Counted from the stretch's first letter, positions 16,467 to 23,769 are shown. The stretch: 28,959 nucleotides of DNA from Verrucomicrobia bacterium UBA3841 (GCA_002392765.1 DGHT01000034.1:1-28959); one strand, 5' to 3'. Notes: generated by a model from the letters alone, not told the origin. Numbers and translations are program-made.

Positions 16467-16703
16467 ATGCTTGAAATTTCAGTGCACGATAATTATATGA
16501 TGCTTTATGACAAAAATCGGAAATCATTTTCGATACAGTTAGCAGATGATTTTCTATCATATCCAAGAAATATGCCTAGGGGGTATGCCAAGAAGTTGCT
16601 TTCAGCAAGAATGCTTATAATGAAATATGAACGTGCTAATGGCTTTAAGCGAACACAAGTAAATAGAATTATACCTGGACATCCATCACACCAAGGCTTA
16701 TAG
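16467..16703 (+). CDS. Small hypothetical protein, AT-rich
   Basis: 78 residues from the ATG at 16467; the frame also opens 12 codons earlier at a TTG that overlaps the preceding stop. The sequence is polar and Tyr/Met-rich, with a basic C-terminal half (RGYAKKLLSARMLIMKYERA). The DNA is clearly more AT-rich than the neighbours on both sides. No good ribosome binding site and no recognised family. It may be a real small gene or a remnant at the start of the patchwork region. Confidence 0.35.
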   Translation: MLEISVHDNYMMLYDKNRKSFSIQLADDFLSYPRNMPRGYAKKLLSARMLIMKYERANGFKRTQVNRIIPGHPSHQGL

Positions 16704-16756
16704 ATTGCAAGAAAACGCGCTTATGTCCCCGTTGACGGTGTTGTTTTTACGCGGGA

Positions 16757-16906
16757 TTGCGCTTAGGAGCGCGCTTAAGGCTGCGCTACGAGGTGGAGTC
16801 GGTCGCGCTCATGGACTCGGACGACCGCGAGTGCGACCCATATGCAATCCCGCCCGGCTTCATCGCCACGACCATCGCGATACATTTGGGGAAGAGGATT
16901 GGGTGA
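16757..16906 (+). pseudogene. Gene 3'-end remnant, copy A
   Basis: An open frame from 16757 to a TGA at 16904-16906 encodes a C-terminus containing VESVALMDSDDRE and ending in PPGFIATTIAIHLGKR, then two residues and the stop. The last 20 residues recur in copies B and C. There is a stop codon in frame upstream and no start with a ribosome binding site, so this is probably a truncated gene end. The stop overlaps an ATG (TGATG), as if the intact gene had been translationally coupled to a next gene. Family not recognised. Confidence 0.5.
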
Positions 16907-16972
16907 TGGGGCTTAGGGCGGAACGTCATGCTATGAGAAACAGTGATCAGCAAATGATAAAGGAGGTTTCAA

Positions 16973-17221
16973 ATGGCGGAGGAAGCAGAATGTCAACCGA
17001 ACTTCATCAACGAGTTCCAGCGGAAGCACTACGAGGCGTGTATGAGGGCGAGGGAACTCTCATGGAGGCAACACTTGTCTGCCGCGCAACTGAAGGAGCA
17101 AGCTTTGAGAGTGCGGGAGATAACGAATGCGGAGTCGCCAGAGGAAAAGAATCGGCTAAGGGCGGATTTCAAGAACTGGATCGCTCTCGGAAGGCGTGCC
17201 GCGAACAAGAGAGGTTCTTAG
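16973..17221 (+). CDS. Small hypothetical protein upstream of polyvalent-type kinase
   Basis: 82 residues, Glu/Arg/Ala-rich and probably all helical (EFQRKHYEACMRARELSW). It has the best ribosome binding site of the region, AGGAGG at 16961-16966, six bases before the ATG, which decides for this frame over the longer frame that overlaps it. It ends at TAG 17219-17221. The kinase-like frame runs beneath it in the -1 frame and continues past its end. It may be a separate small gene coupled to that gene, or the 5' half of one gene split by a frameshift. No family recognised. Confidence 0.6.
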   Translation: MAEEAECQPNFINEFQRKHYEACMRARELSWRQHLSAAQLKEQALRVREITNAESPEEKNRLRADFKNWIALGRRAANKRGS

Positions 17222-17244
17222 AGGAATATGCAAAGGCAAAGGGA

Positions 17245-17784
17245 ATGTGGCATGTTGATGCAGATGTCCAGATGCGCGAGACGCCTGAATTCCCTGAATA
17301 TTTCGAGGGCGGCGAGACTATGGTGTTCATTCCGGCGGACAGCGCGAAGCCGATGACGAAGCTTATCACGAGCTCCTATTTCCCGGAAATCGTCCAGCTC
17401 CTCGACCGGATAATCCTGCACAACTATCTGTTTCCAGACACGTTGCTGACGGTGAGGGGGTTTGGGCGCACGCACGCCAACTGGGCGGACGATCCAGATC
17501 GGCCGATGTTCTGCGTAAAGGTCGAGCAGGATGTTGTTGTTGCCGATATGCCGGCTACGGAAGATCAGATTGCCGCGCACATGAAGTCGCTGGGTTTTCA
17601 CGAGCATCGGCGTCTGGCGAGTGGGGACATTGTGTGGGTTTCAGACGACGGCAGGTTTGTAGTTTCTGACCTCACAGAGGAGAACGTGCTTGTGGATCAG
17701 TGCGGGAACATCCGCGTCATCGACGCGAACATCCAGCTGAACACTCCCGAATCTGATGGCGGCGGGGCATACAAAATTCCCTAA
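17245..17784 (+). CDS. Polyvalent-protein-type kinase fold domain
   Basis: The coding core resembles the Ser/Thr/Tyr kinase domain found in polyvalent proteins of mobile elements: a G-rich turn with ETMVFI and a following lysine, ITSSYF, LLDRIILHNYLFPDTLLTV, then FVVSDLTEENVL (catalytic-loop-like, with D and N) and IRVIDANIQLNTP. At 179 residues from this ATG it is a single small domain. Family members, as I recall, begin with an LEEYAKAKGMW-like segment, whose codons lie upstream of 17245 in this frame. The true start may therefore be earlier (ATG 16990 or 17062, inside the preceding gene), or a frameshift may have cut the gene. No ribosome binding site sits well before 17245. Confidence 0.6.
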   Translation: MWHVDADVQMRETPEFPEYFEGGETMVFIPADSAKPMTKLITSSYFPEIVQLLDRIILHNYLFPDTLLTVRGFGRTHANWADDPDRPMFCVKVEQDVVVADMPATEDQIAAHMKSLGFHEHRRLASGDIVWVSDDGRFVVSDLTEENVLVDQCGNIRVIDANIQLNTPESDGGGAYKIP

Positions 17785-17789
17785 ATCCT

Positions 17790-17843
17790 CCCGGCTTCCT
17801 CGCCACGACCATCGCGATACATTTGGGGAAGAGGGTTGGGTAA
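17790..17843 (+). pseudogene. Gene 3'-end remnant, copy B
   Basis: Begins 6 bases after the preceding stop and encodes PPGFLATTIAIHLGKR, two residues and TAA at 17841-17843. It is the same C-terminus as copies A and C, with one Ile to Leu change. The stop again overlaps an ATG (TAATG). Only the final 54 bases are shared, so this is a scrap of a repeated gene rather than a gene. Confidence 0.5.
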
Positions 17844-17877
17844 TGGTCGCCTACGCCTACAACGAGCTTGCCACGCC

Positions 17878-17894
17878 AGCTCAACGGCGGAGAG
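17878..17894. repeat. 17-bp direct repeat, left of the AbiE cassette
   Basis: AGCTCAACGGCGGAGAG is repeated perfectly at 19497-19513; with one mismatch the match extends to 21 bases. The left copy ends 6 bases before the abiE promoter -35 box and the right copy lies 109 bases after the abiEii stop, so the toxin-antitoxin pair is exactly bracketed. No transposase or terminal inverted repeat is visible. Confidence 0.65.
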
Positions 17895-17900
17895 TGAGAC

Positions 17901-17938
17901 TTGACTATCGGACAATATGTATGATATAATTGTGTCCG
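17901..17938 (+). promoter_or_regulatory. abiE promoter with overlapping operator-like inverted repeat
   Basis: TTGACT (17901-17906) and TATAAT (17925-17930) are spaced by 18 bases. An inverted repeat, CGGACA at 17909-17914 and TGTCCG at 17933-17938, spans the -10 box with additional A/T symmetry inside. AbiEi antitoxins are known to repress their own promoter by binding inverted repeats, so this is a natural operator candidate. The promoter also shows that the first start must lie downstream of about 17937, which excludes the ATG at 17917. Confidence 0.65.
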
Positions 17939-17955
17939 AATGTCAAAGGAGAGGC

Positions 17956-18540
17956 GTGGAAAAGAAGATAGATAAATACTTTGAAAGTCATGGAACGCTG
18001 ACGGTTCCCGAGGCAAAATCCCTTGGGATATCGCGTGCTATGCTCTCATATATGGTGCGGAATGGCAGGTTGAGTCGACTTGCGCAAGGACTGTATGCTC
18101 CAATCGACGAAATACCAGACGATCTGGTCGTAATCGCTCGCCGTTCCGAGCGCATTGTGTTCTCCCATGAGACTGCTTTAGCTTTGCACAGGTTGCACAA
18201 TCGCATACCGGCATTGCCGACATTTACCGTTCCAACGGGATGCCGTTCGCCGCGCAGTTTGGACAACGCGGTTGTCGTCTATCATATTCGCAAGCAGTTA
18301 TTTGAGCTGGGGCGAACCGTGGTAAGTAGCTTTATGGGGAATGACATACCATGTTACGACCCAGAGCGGACAATCTGTGACGTCATCAGGTCGCGTTCCC
18401 GCATGGAGGTCGAGACTTATACGGGTGCCATCCGCACATACGCAGCTTCGTCGAGCAGGAATCTTCCGCTGCTGTTCTACTATGCAAAAGAAATGGGGAT
18501 CGAGAGAAAAGCCCATGCGGTGATGGAGGTACTAGCATGA
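17956..18540 (+). CDS. abiEi: AbiEi-type antitoxin (type IV toxin-antitoxin)
   Basis: 194 residues from a GTG preceded by AAAGGAG; the in-frame ATG at 17917 lies upstream of the promoter -10 box and cannot be used by it. The N-terminal winged helix-turn-helix (about 1-55) includes GTLTVPEAKSLGISRAM and GRLSRLAQGLY, as in AbiEi transcriptional regulators. A C-terminal antitoxin domain follows, with SHETALALHRL and the conserved CYDPERTICDVIR. AbiEi represses its operon and neutralises the AbiEii nucleotidyltransferase without a direct stable complex, the basis of the type IV designation. The stop overlaps the abiEii start (ATGA). Confidence 0.88.
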   Translation: MEKKIDKYFESHGTLTVPEAKSLGISRAMLSYMVRNGRLSRLAQGLYAPIDEIPDDLVVIARRSERIVFSHETALALHRLHNRIPALPTFTVPTGCRSPRSLDNAVVVYHIRKQLFELGRTVVSSFMGNDIPCYDPERTICDVIRSRSRMEVETYTGAIRTYAASSSRNLPLLFYYAKEMGIERKAHAVMEVLA

Positions 18541-19388
18541 GCCAGGCGAAATCCATGTCGCTCCGCGCCCGCATCAACAACTATGCGAAAAGGGCTGGGG
18601 TTTCGCCGCAGCTTGCCCTGCAAGGATTCTTCATCGAAAGGTTTCTTGCGCGCATTGAGAAGTCTACGTATGCGGGAAACCTTGTGATAAAAGGCGGCAC
18701 TCTCATGTGCGGGATACTCGGCTTGCCGCAGCGCACTACGATGGACGTAGACGCGACTGTCGTTGGCTTGCGGGTCGACGAGCAGACCGTTGTGCGGATA
18801 GTGGAGTCAATCGCTTCTGTGGATGTTGGTGACGGGGTTTCTTTTTGCCGCGACAGCACGGTGCAGACTCCGATTGCAAAAGACGATGAATACGGAGGCT
18901 GGAGCATTGGCCTTGTAGCCGAGTTCGGGACAATCAGATTGCCCATCGGCATTGACGTGACGTATGGCGATGCGATAACGCCAGCGCCGGCTATACGGGA
19001 GTTTTCGGGAGTTCTTGACGACAAGCTTCGCATAAAGCTTTTGGCGTATACAGTGGAAACTCTTATGGCGGAGAAGGTCCAGTCGATATTGAAGCGAGGT
19101 GACGCAACGACTCGGCCTCGTGATTTCTACGACCTTCACATGCTTGTCCATCAAGGCGGATTTGATGGCGAGTTGTTCGCAAAGGCCCTGCAGAACACAA
19201 TTGAAACTCGCAATTCGGAAGAATACTTGAGGCGGTGGAAAGAGATTGTCGATGCAATAATGGCGTCCGATTTCCAGAAAGAGCAATGGATCCGTTACCA
19301 AAGGCGAATGCCGTATGCTAAGGACATTCACTTCGCGGATTTGATAGACTCTATAACAAGTTTGATGAAAGGAGTGAGCGGACTATGA
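18537..19388 (+). CDS. abiEii: AbiEii-type nucleotidyltransferase toxin
   Basis: 283 residues. Nucleotidyltransferase motifs of the AbiEii/AbiGii (DUF1814) family are visible: VIKGGTLM (KGG at 52-54), RTTMDVD with the paired aspartates D70 and D72, and the later ETLMAEK followed by RPRDFYDL (D196). Members transfer nucleotides to target RNA, including tRNA in characterised cases, causing bacteriostasis in phage abortive infection. GGAGG precedes the ATG and the ATGA overlap ties its translation to the antitoxin. Length is normal for the family and all motifs are intact, so the module looks functional. A short frame begins within its stop codon. Confidence 0.9.
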   Translation: MSQAKSMSLRARINNYAKRAGVSPQLALQGFFIERFLARIEKSTYAGNLVIKGGTLMCGILGLPQRTTMDVDATVVGLRVDEQTVVRIVESIASVDVGDGVSFCRDSTVQTPIAKDDEYGGWSIGLVAEFGTIRLPIGIDVTYGDAITPAPAIREFSGVLDDKLRIKLLAYTVETLMAEKVQSILKRGDATTRPRDFYDLHMLVHQGGFDGELFAKALQNTIETRNSEEYLRRWKEIVDAIMASDFQKEQWIRYQRRMPYAKDIHFADLIDSITSLMKGVSGL

Positions 19389-19522
19389 TCTTCATCCATC
19401 AAATCTTCAGCTGGCAATTTGCGAAGCACTATGGCTTCACGGAAGAGGAGCTTGACTTCATCATCAACTATGACATCCAATGCCGTATGGGCGACAAGCT
19501 CAACGGCGGAGAGCGAGGATGA
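19385..19522 (+). pseudogene. 45-residue fragment resembling a DNA methyltransferase C-terminus
   Basis: The ATG overlaps the abiEii stop (ATGA). The peptide contains FAKHYGFTEEELDFIINYDI, a phrase I associate with the C-terminal end of large Eco57I/PglX-like DNA methyltransferases, and it ends KLNGGERG. No catalytic methyltransferase motif is present, so it would be a tail only. The 17-bp right direct repeat lies inside it. It could be a relic of the gene into which the AbiE pair was inserted, or a small coupled gene. Assignment is from memory and low in confidence. Confidence 0.4.
19497..19513. repeat. 17-bp direct repeat, right of the AbiE cassette
   Basis: Perfect second copy of the repeat at 17878-17894. 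In the frame of the surrounding fragment it encodes KLNGGE; the left copy can be read in the equivalent frame as QLNGGE followed by a stop, so the pair may be two ends of one duplicated gene. Confidence 0.65.
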
Positions 19523-19591
19523 TAGATTTCATGACTTGGGCTAATCATATTCTTCCACGCAAGCGAATCTTCGTCGGCATTTCGGAGCCAT

Positions 19592-19649
19592 CCCGCCCGG
19601 CTTCATCGCCACGACCATAGCGATACATTTGGGGAAGAGGGTTGGATAA
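19592..19649 (+). pseudogene. Gene 3'-end remnant, copy C
   Basis: Encodes IPPGFIATTIAIHLGKR, two residues and TAA at 19647-19649, again overlapping an ATG (TAATG). It is closer to copy A than to copy B upstream (CCCGCCCGGCTTCATC), with a synonymous ATC to ATA change. No start or larger frame is associated with it. Confidence 0.5.
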
Positions 19650-19678
19650 TGAGGCAGTTAAAAATCTGCTTGTCTGTC

Positions 19679-19751
19679 TCACGCAAAGTACGCTAAGTTC
19701 GCAAAGCAGCCATAAAAACGAAACTTTGCGTACTTCGCGAACTTGGCGTGA
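19679..19751. repeat. Imperfect 28-bp palindrome (stem-loop)
   Basis: Arms 19679-19706 and 19724-19751 match at 24 of 28 positions around a 17-base loop. The arms are built from short words (ACGCAAAG, AAGTTCGC, AAGTACGC) typical of dispersed palindromic intergenic repeats. No T-run follows. It is likely a REP-type element or a bidirectional RNA hairpin. Confidence 0.6.
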
Positions 19752-19810
19752 AATATATTCGGTGGCAAATACTTCTAATGACAACAATCCCACAACCTCA
19801 TAATTTCATA

Positions 19811-19829
19811 AACGGGCGGGACGCCCGTT
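19811..19829. repeat. Short GC-rich hairpin
   Basis: AACGGGCG (19811-19818) and CGCCCGTT (19822-19829) form a perfect 8-bp stem with a GGA loop. It is followed by a C-run instead of a T-run. A CCCCCAG word near it recurs about 50 bases on. The rest of 19830-19990 is low-information sequence with ATGTCGCCAAT repeated twice; I see no gene there. Confidence 0.45.
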
Positions 19830-19992
19830 CCCCCAGTGAGCTCCCTTCGCGGCTCGCCTTCGGCCTCGGGGGATATGTTCCCCCAGTCGGTGGCGGAGCA
19901 AGATGTTGAATGTCGCCAATGTGGAAATGTCGCCAATACCAATGTTGCCATTTGACAATCGGGATTTGGAATGGATGTCGGCAACAGGGGAA

Positions 19993-20021
19993 TTTATCAA
20001 CTGAAGACTTTATGATATAAT
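19993..20021 (+). promoter_or_regulatory. Probable recC promoter
   Basis: TATAAT at 20016-20021 is perfect; TTTATC at 19993-19998 is a weak -35 box at 17-base spacing. Transcription would begin around 20028, which rules out the ATG at 20022 as start and leaves a leader of about 27 bases before the ATG at 20055. The AT-rich -10 context ATGATATAAT is the same as in the abiE promoter. Confidence 0.45.
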
Positions 20022-20054
20022 ATGCGCCGAGGAGCGATACATAGCAAAAACGAC

Positions 20055-23000
20055 ATGTCTTTAAAAATCTACTATAGCGACAGGATCGAGGAGCTGGCGA
20101 AAGAGCTGAAGAGGCATTTGCAGGGCGAACGGAAAGCGAATGGCAATCCTTTTGAATTCTCCCATGTGGTAGTGCCAAACACGAATATCGCCAAGTGGCT
20201 GCGAATACGGCAATTCGCGGACGAGCCGTCGCTCTGCATGGGAATTGAGTTTCCTTTCATCGAGCAGAGCCTTTCAAAGGCGCTTGGCGAATGTCTGGAA
20301 CCGGAAGACCGTCCGCAACTTTTGCCGATGAATGCATACGCCAACGGCATCATGTCGATTTTGCTGAAGGACGATGATGCCCGGCTCGATCCGTTCAGGC
20401 GATATGTCGCCGGGGACGGCGGCGGTCCGCTCGCCGTCGATTCCCGAAGCAAGGCGCGCATGGCCTGGCAGCTTGCAGTAAAGCTGGCGGACCTTATGGA
20501 CAAGTACGAGGTGCACCGCCAGAAGATCGTGGAGAAATGGCTCGACGTGAAAAGCGCCGCGGAGATCGCCGATCCTACGGAAAAAGCCGAAGCGGCGCTC
20601 GCGCGGAAGCTGTTCGGGGAAAACGGCCTTTATCCGCCTTCCGGGGATGCGGTTTCGCTTCGCCAGCTGTTCGAGCGCGTTAAAAAATCCTGCAGGAAGC
20701 CGCGCGGCGCGGCGCGGACGATGCATTTCTTCGGGCTGTCCACGCTTTCATCGCTGCAGGCCGACATCATCTTCTGGCTCGCCCGGACGCATGACATCGA
20801 GGTTTACCACAACAACGTGTGCCTTGAATACTGGGGGGATGTCGAGACCAAGAATGAATGCATCAGGAGGCTGAAGGCCATCGCGGGGGGGGATGGCGCG
20901 GACCGTTCCGACACCGATGTCGAACTTGACAATCAGCTGCTGCAGAACTGGGGGCGGGCGGGACGCGAAACGCTGAGGCTGTTCGTCGACCTTGAAGAGG
21001 CGAACGGAAACGATTCCAGTCCGATCGCCTTTGAATGGAACGAGCTGCCTTCTGCCGCAGACGGCGGGAATACGATGCTGAAAAAGGTGCAGGAGTCCGT
21101 CCGCCGCCGCGTCAGCGAAGTCGGACGCGTCGCGGAGCAGGATGCTTCGATCCAGATTGTCGGCGCGCCCGGCATCCGGCGCGAGGTCGAGATGGCGTAC
21201 AACGCGATTCTCGGCGCGGTATGGAAGCCGGAGGGGAGCGGCGACCGCCCGTGGAGCGACTGCACATTCTCGGACATCGCCATTCTCGTTCCGGACATGA
21301 AAACGTATCGTCCCGCTATCGAGGCGGTCTTTCGCGCGCGCGGCCGGATTCCGTACGGACTCATCGACTCGTCGGCATCGGAATGCAGCCGCTACCTCGA
21401 TGGTTTCATGGCGCTCATGGACATATCGCGCGAAGGTCTGTCGCGCAATACGCTGTTCGCCGCCCTGGACAATCCATGCGTGCAGCGGGCGCTCGGCTTC
21501 ACGCCGGACGACGTGCGGGAGTGGCGCCGCTACGCGCGGGAGATCGGCGCGTTTGACGGGTTTGAAGGCAGCGGTGATTTCAGGAAGATGTCGTGGAGCA
21601 GCGCCTTGTCGCGTCTGCGGCTCGGGATGGTGGCAAGAGACCGTCCCGGAGGAGACGGAAAGACAAAGCTGACGGTCTGGGAAGGCGGAGAGGATACCGC
21701 GCTGAAGTTTTCCGAGGTGGTTGAAACGCTCTACCGCAGGCTCGCCCCTCTCGCCGGGGAAAAGCTCGTCTGCACCGCTCCGGCATCGGGAAAGGCAAGA
21801 CCGGAAAACTGGGCCGACAGGCTGCGCGGCATAGCGGAGGAATTCCTGGAAAACGGCCGCGACGACAGTCTTGAAGAGTCTGTGCGCCGCAATCTGTTCA
21901 ACATGATCTACGCGCTCGACAAGATCGAAGGAGCGCAGGGGCTGGACTTCGTCGTCGCGGCGATTGAAGAGTTTGCGCGCGGCGTCAAATGCAGGAGCGG
22001 CGGCTACCTGACGCATGGCGTGACAATCGCCGGGCTCCAGCCGATGCGCCCCGTTCCGTTCAAGCAGGTGTTCGTTCTGGGCATGGGCGAAGGGATGTTC
22101 CCCGGCCGCGACAGCGAGACGACTCTCGAAATCCGCGGCGCCGCGCGGACGCTCGGCGACATGGGCGCGACGGCCGCGAACAGGTACCTGTTCCTCGAGA
22201 CGCTGATGGCGGCAAGGGAACGGCTTGTCATCTCCTATCCAAACCTGGACGCTGCCAAGGACGCGGAAATGTTCCCGTCCGGCATGGTGGGCGAACTCGA
22301 GGAGTTTATCGAAAAGAACATTCTCCCGCAACCCGCAGGCGCGGAAGGCGGAAAGAAGCCCGCGAAGTTCATGGAGGTAAAGCTTCCGCTTCTTGAGCGG
22401 GGCGAGGCCGACGATTTCATGCACGGCGAAGATGGCGGCGACATCCTCGAGAACCCGGTCTCTCCGATAAGATGGAGCAAGAACTATTATGCGGGGCTGA
22501 TCCCGACGTACTCCTGCGTCGAACGCAATATCGCGCGGCGGATCGGCGGCGGTGCGTCCGCCGGACATGCGCCGCCCGGTGGAGCATCCGGAACGCGGAC
22601 CGGGAAAGCCGGCGCGAAGAATGGCGGCGGCGACGCGCGGACGGAGCGCGTGACGATCACTGCGAAAGAACTTGCCGAATTTCTCGAATCGCCGCTCCGC
22701 GCCGCGCTGAGAAGGCGGCATGGCATCGCGGTCGAGGGCTATCGGGACGAGTCGATCGATCCGGAGGCCCCGCTCGAAGTCGAGCCGGGACCGGCGAAAC
22801 GGCAATTCGAGCGCGCGGTTCTGGACGCCGTGCCTAAAGACAGGACCGCAACCGATCTGGGGAAAGTGTTCGGAGACTTTTCGGACAGGGGATATTTGCC
22901 CGAGCCGACGGGACCTCTTGGCGCTTATGCGCTAAAAAAGGCCGAGGCTGAATTTGCGGGAGACGAGGCCCGGCGCGACAGCCTCGCCGCGATCAAAAGC

Positions 23001-23768
23001 TTTGCCGACGGATTTTTCCCGGAACGATCTGTAAAACCCGATGCGGTGCGCATTCCACGTCCGGCCCGGTTTGACGGAAATGGAGCGCTAGAGCGGCCCG
23101 CGATTCTCTATACGGGACAGACGTCGGGCCTGGCCCGGTCGGAAGATGGAGCGGCGAGCTTTGCGCTCGTGCTCAACAGGTGCGGAGACGCGAGAAAAGG
23201 GAAGGGGGGCGCCGATCTTGCGGAGTTCCCGCCCAAAGCCGTCTTAGAGCCGCTGGTGACATGGCTTATGATGGTGGCGGGAAAGGATGGCGGCGACAGC
23301 CATTCCCTGCGCGCGGGCATCGTCGACATGGACCAGGTGCTGTACAACTGCTGGGACTGGAGCGTCACGCCCGCGCACGCAAGGCGGTATATCGAAGACC
23401 TGTCGGATGAATACCTGGGATACCTTGCCGGACCGGATGGCGACGGGTGTTATCTGGACTACGGATATTCGGATATGGCGAAGGCGGTTGCGGACTGCTT
23501 CAGGAAGAAGACGATCGGCGGGCGGATTCCCAAGGATGACGGCGAGTGGCGCAAGGTGATAGACGCGTTCTCGCCGGACGACTATCACCGCACCGGCGGC
23601 GGATTCGACAGCAGCCTTGCCGTCGAGAGGACTGTCGAACCTCTGAGCCGCATGCCGGAGAACGGCGAAAACGGCGGAGATATCGACACTGTAAAAGACC
23701 GGTTCGAGAAATTGTTCAAATTGCCGATGAGCGGAACGCGCGATGGCGCGGATGAGAGGGAGGCGTAA
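20055..23768 (+). CDS. recC: Exodeoxyribonuclease V gamma subunit RecC
   Basis: 1237 residues. The N-terminus reads like RecC: LKIYYSDRIEELAKEL, then NTNIAKWLRIRQF and GIEFPFIEQSL. Further RecC landmarks are HFFGLSTLSSLQADI, IQIVGAPGIRREVEMAYNAI and VTIAGLQPMRPVPFKQVFVLGMGEGMFPG. RecC is an inactive helicase-like subunit that recognises recombination hotspots and splits the DNA strands between RecB and RecD during double-strand-break repair and degradation of linear DNA. A Gly/Ala/Arg-rich low-complexity insert sits around residues 830-860, probably a flexible linker. The ATG at 20055 is chosen because an earlier in-frame ATG abuts the promoter -10 box; no strong ribosome binding site is seen. 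It is one base from recB. Confidence 0.9.
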   Translation: MSLKIYYSDRIEELAKELKRHLQGERKANGNPFEFSHVVVPNTNIAKWLRIRQFADEPSLCMGIEFPFIEQSLSKALGECLEPEDRPQLLPMNAYANGIMSILLKDDDARLDPFRRYVAGDGGGPLAVDSRSKARMAWQLAVKLADLMDKYEVHRQKIVEKWLDVKSAAEIADPTEKAEAALARKLFGENGLYPPSGDAVSLRQLFERVKKSCRKPRGAARTMHFFGLSTLSSLQADIIFWLARTHDIEVYHNNVCLEYWGDVETKNECIRRLKAIAGGDGADRSDTDVELDNQLLQNWGRAGRETLRLFVDLEEANGNDSSPIAFEWNELPSAADGGNTMLKKVQESVRRRVSEVGRVAEQDASIQIVGAPGIRREVEMAYNAILGAVWKPEGSGDRPWSDCTFSDIAILVPDMKTYRPAIEAVFRARGRIPYGLIDSSASECSRYLDGFMALMDISREGLSRNTLFAALDNPCVQRALGFTPDDVREWRRYAREIGAFDGFEGSGDFRKMSWSSALSRLRLGMVARDRPGGDGKTKLTVWEGGEDTALKFSEVVETLYRRLAPLAGEKLVCTAPASGKARPENWADRLRGIAEEFLENGRDDSLEESVRRNLFNMIYALDKIEGAQGLDFVVAAIEEFARGVKCRSGGYLTHGVTIAGLQPMRPVPFKQVFVLGMGEGMFPGRDSETTLEIRGAARTLGDMGATAANRYLFLETLMAARERLVISYPNLDAAKDAEMFPSGMVGELEEFIEKNILPQPAGAEGGKKPAKFMEVKLPLLERGEADDFMHGEDGGDILENPVSPIRWSKNYYAGLIPTYSCVERNIARRIGGGASAGHAPPGGASGTRTGKAGAKNGGGDARTERVTITAKELAEFLESPLRAALRRRHGIAVEGYRDESIDPEAPLEVEPGPAKRQFERAVLDAVPKDRTATDLGKVFGDFSDRGYLPEPTGPLGAYALKKAEAEFAGDEARRDSLAAIKSFADGFFPERSVKPDAVRIPRPARFDGNGALERPAILYTGQTSGLARSEDGAASFALVLNRCGDARKGKGGADLAEFPPKAVLEPLVTWLMMVAGKDGGDSHSLRAGIVDMDQVLYNCWDWSVTPAHARRYIEDLSDEYLGYLAGPDGDGCYLDYGYSDMAKAVADCFRKKTIGGRIPKDDGEWRKVIDAFSPDDYHRTGGGFDSSLAVERTVEPLSRMPENGENGGDIDTVKDRFEKLFKLPMSGTRDGADEREA

Positions 23769-23769
23769 G

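Noticed and set aside
16705..17784. A single 359-codon gene covering the whole frame
   Set aside because: It starts at a TTG with no ribosome binding site and passes through remnant copy A in a frame that does not match the conserved one. It also runs beneath the 16973 gene, which has an ideal AGGAGG site. Only the last half looks coding.
17917..17955. ATG 17917 as start of abiEi
   Set aside because: It lies upstream of the -10 box, while GTG 17956 has AAAGGAG at the right spacing and begins where the family's helix-turn-helix domain begins.
17878..19513. AbiE cassette as an insertion sequence
   Set aside because: There is no transposase and there are no terminal inverted repeats. A 17-base direct repeat is longer than usual target duplications, so only a recombination-type origin is suggested.
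20022..20054. ATG 20022 as start of recC
   Set aside because: It directly abuts the TATAAT box, so the transcript would begin after it. RecC similarity also begins at the next ATG, 20055.
20748..22805. A 685-codon open frame on the minus strand
   Set aside because: It lies wholly antisense to recC in GC-rich DNA, where stop codons are rare in shadow frames. The peptide is Arg/Ala/His-rich with no recognisable domain, and RecC motifs on the plus strand are unambiguous.
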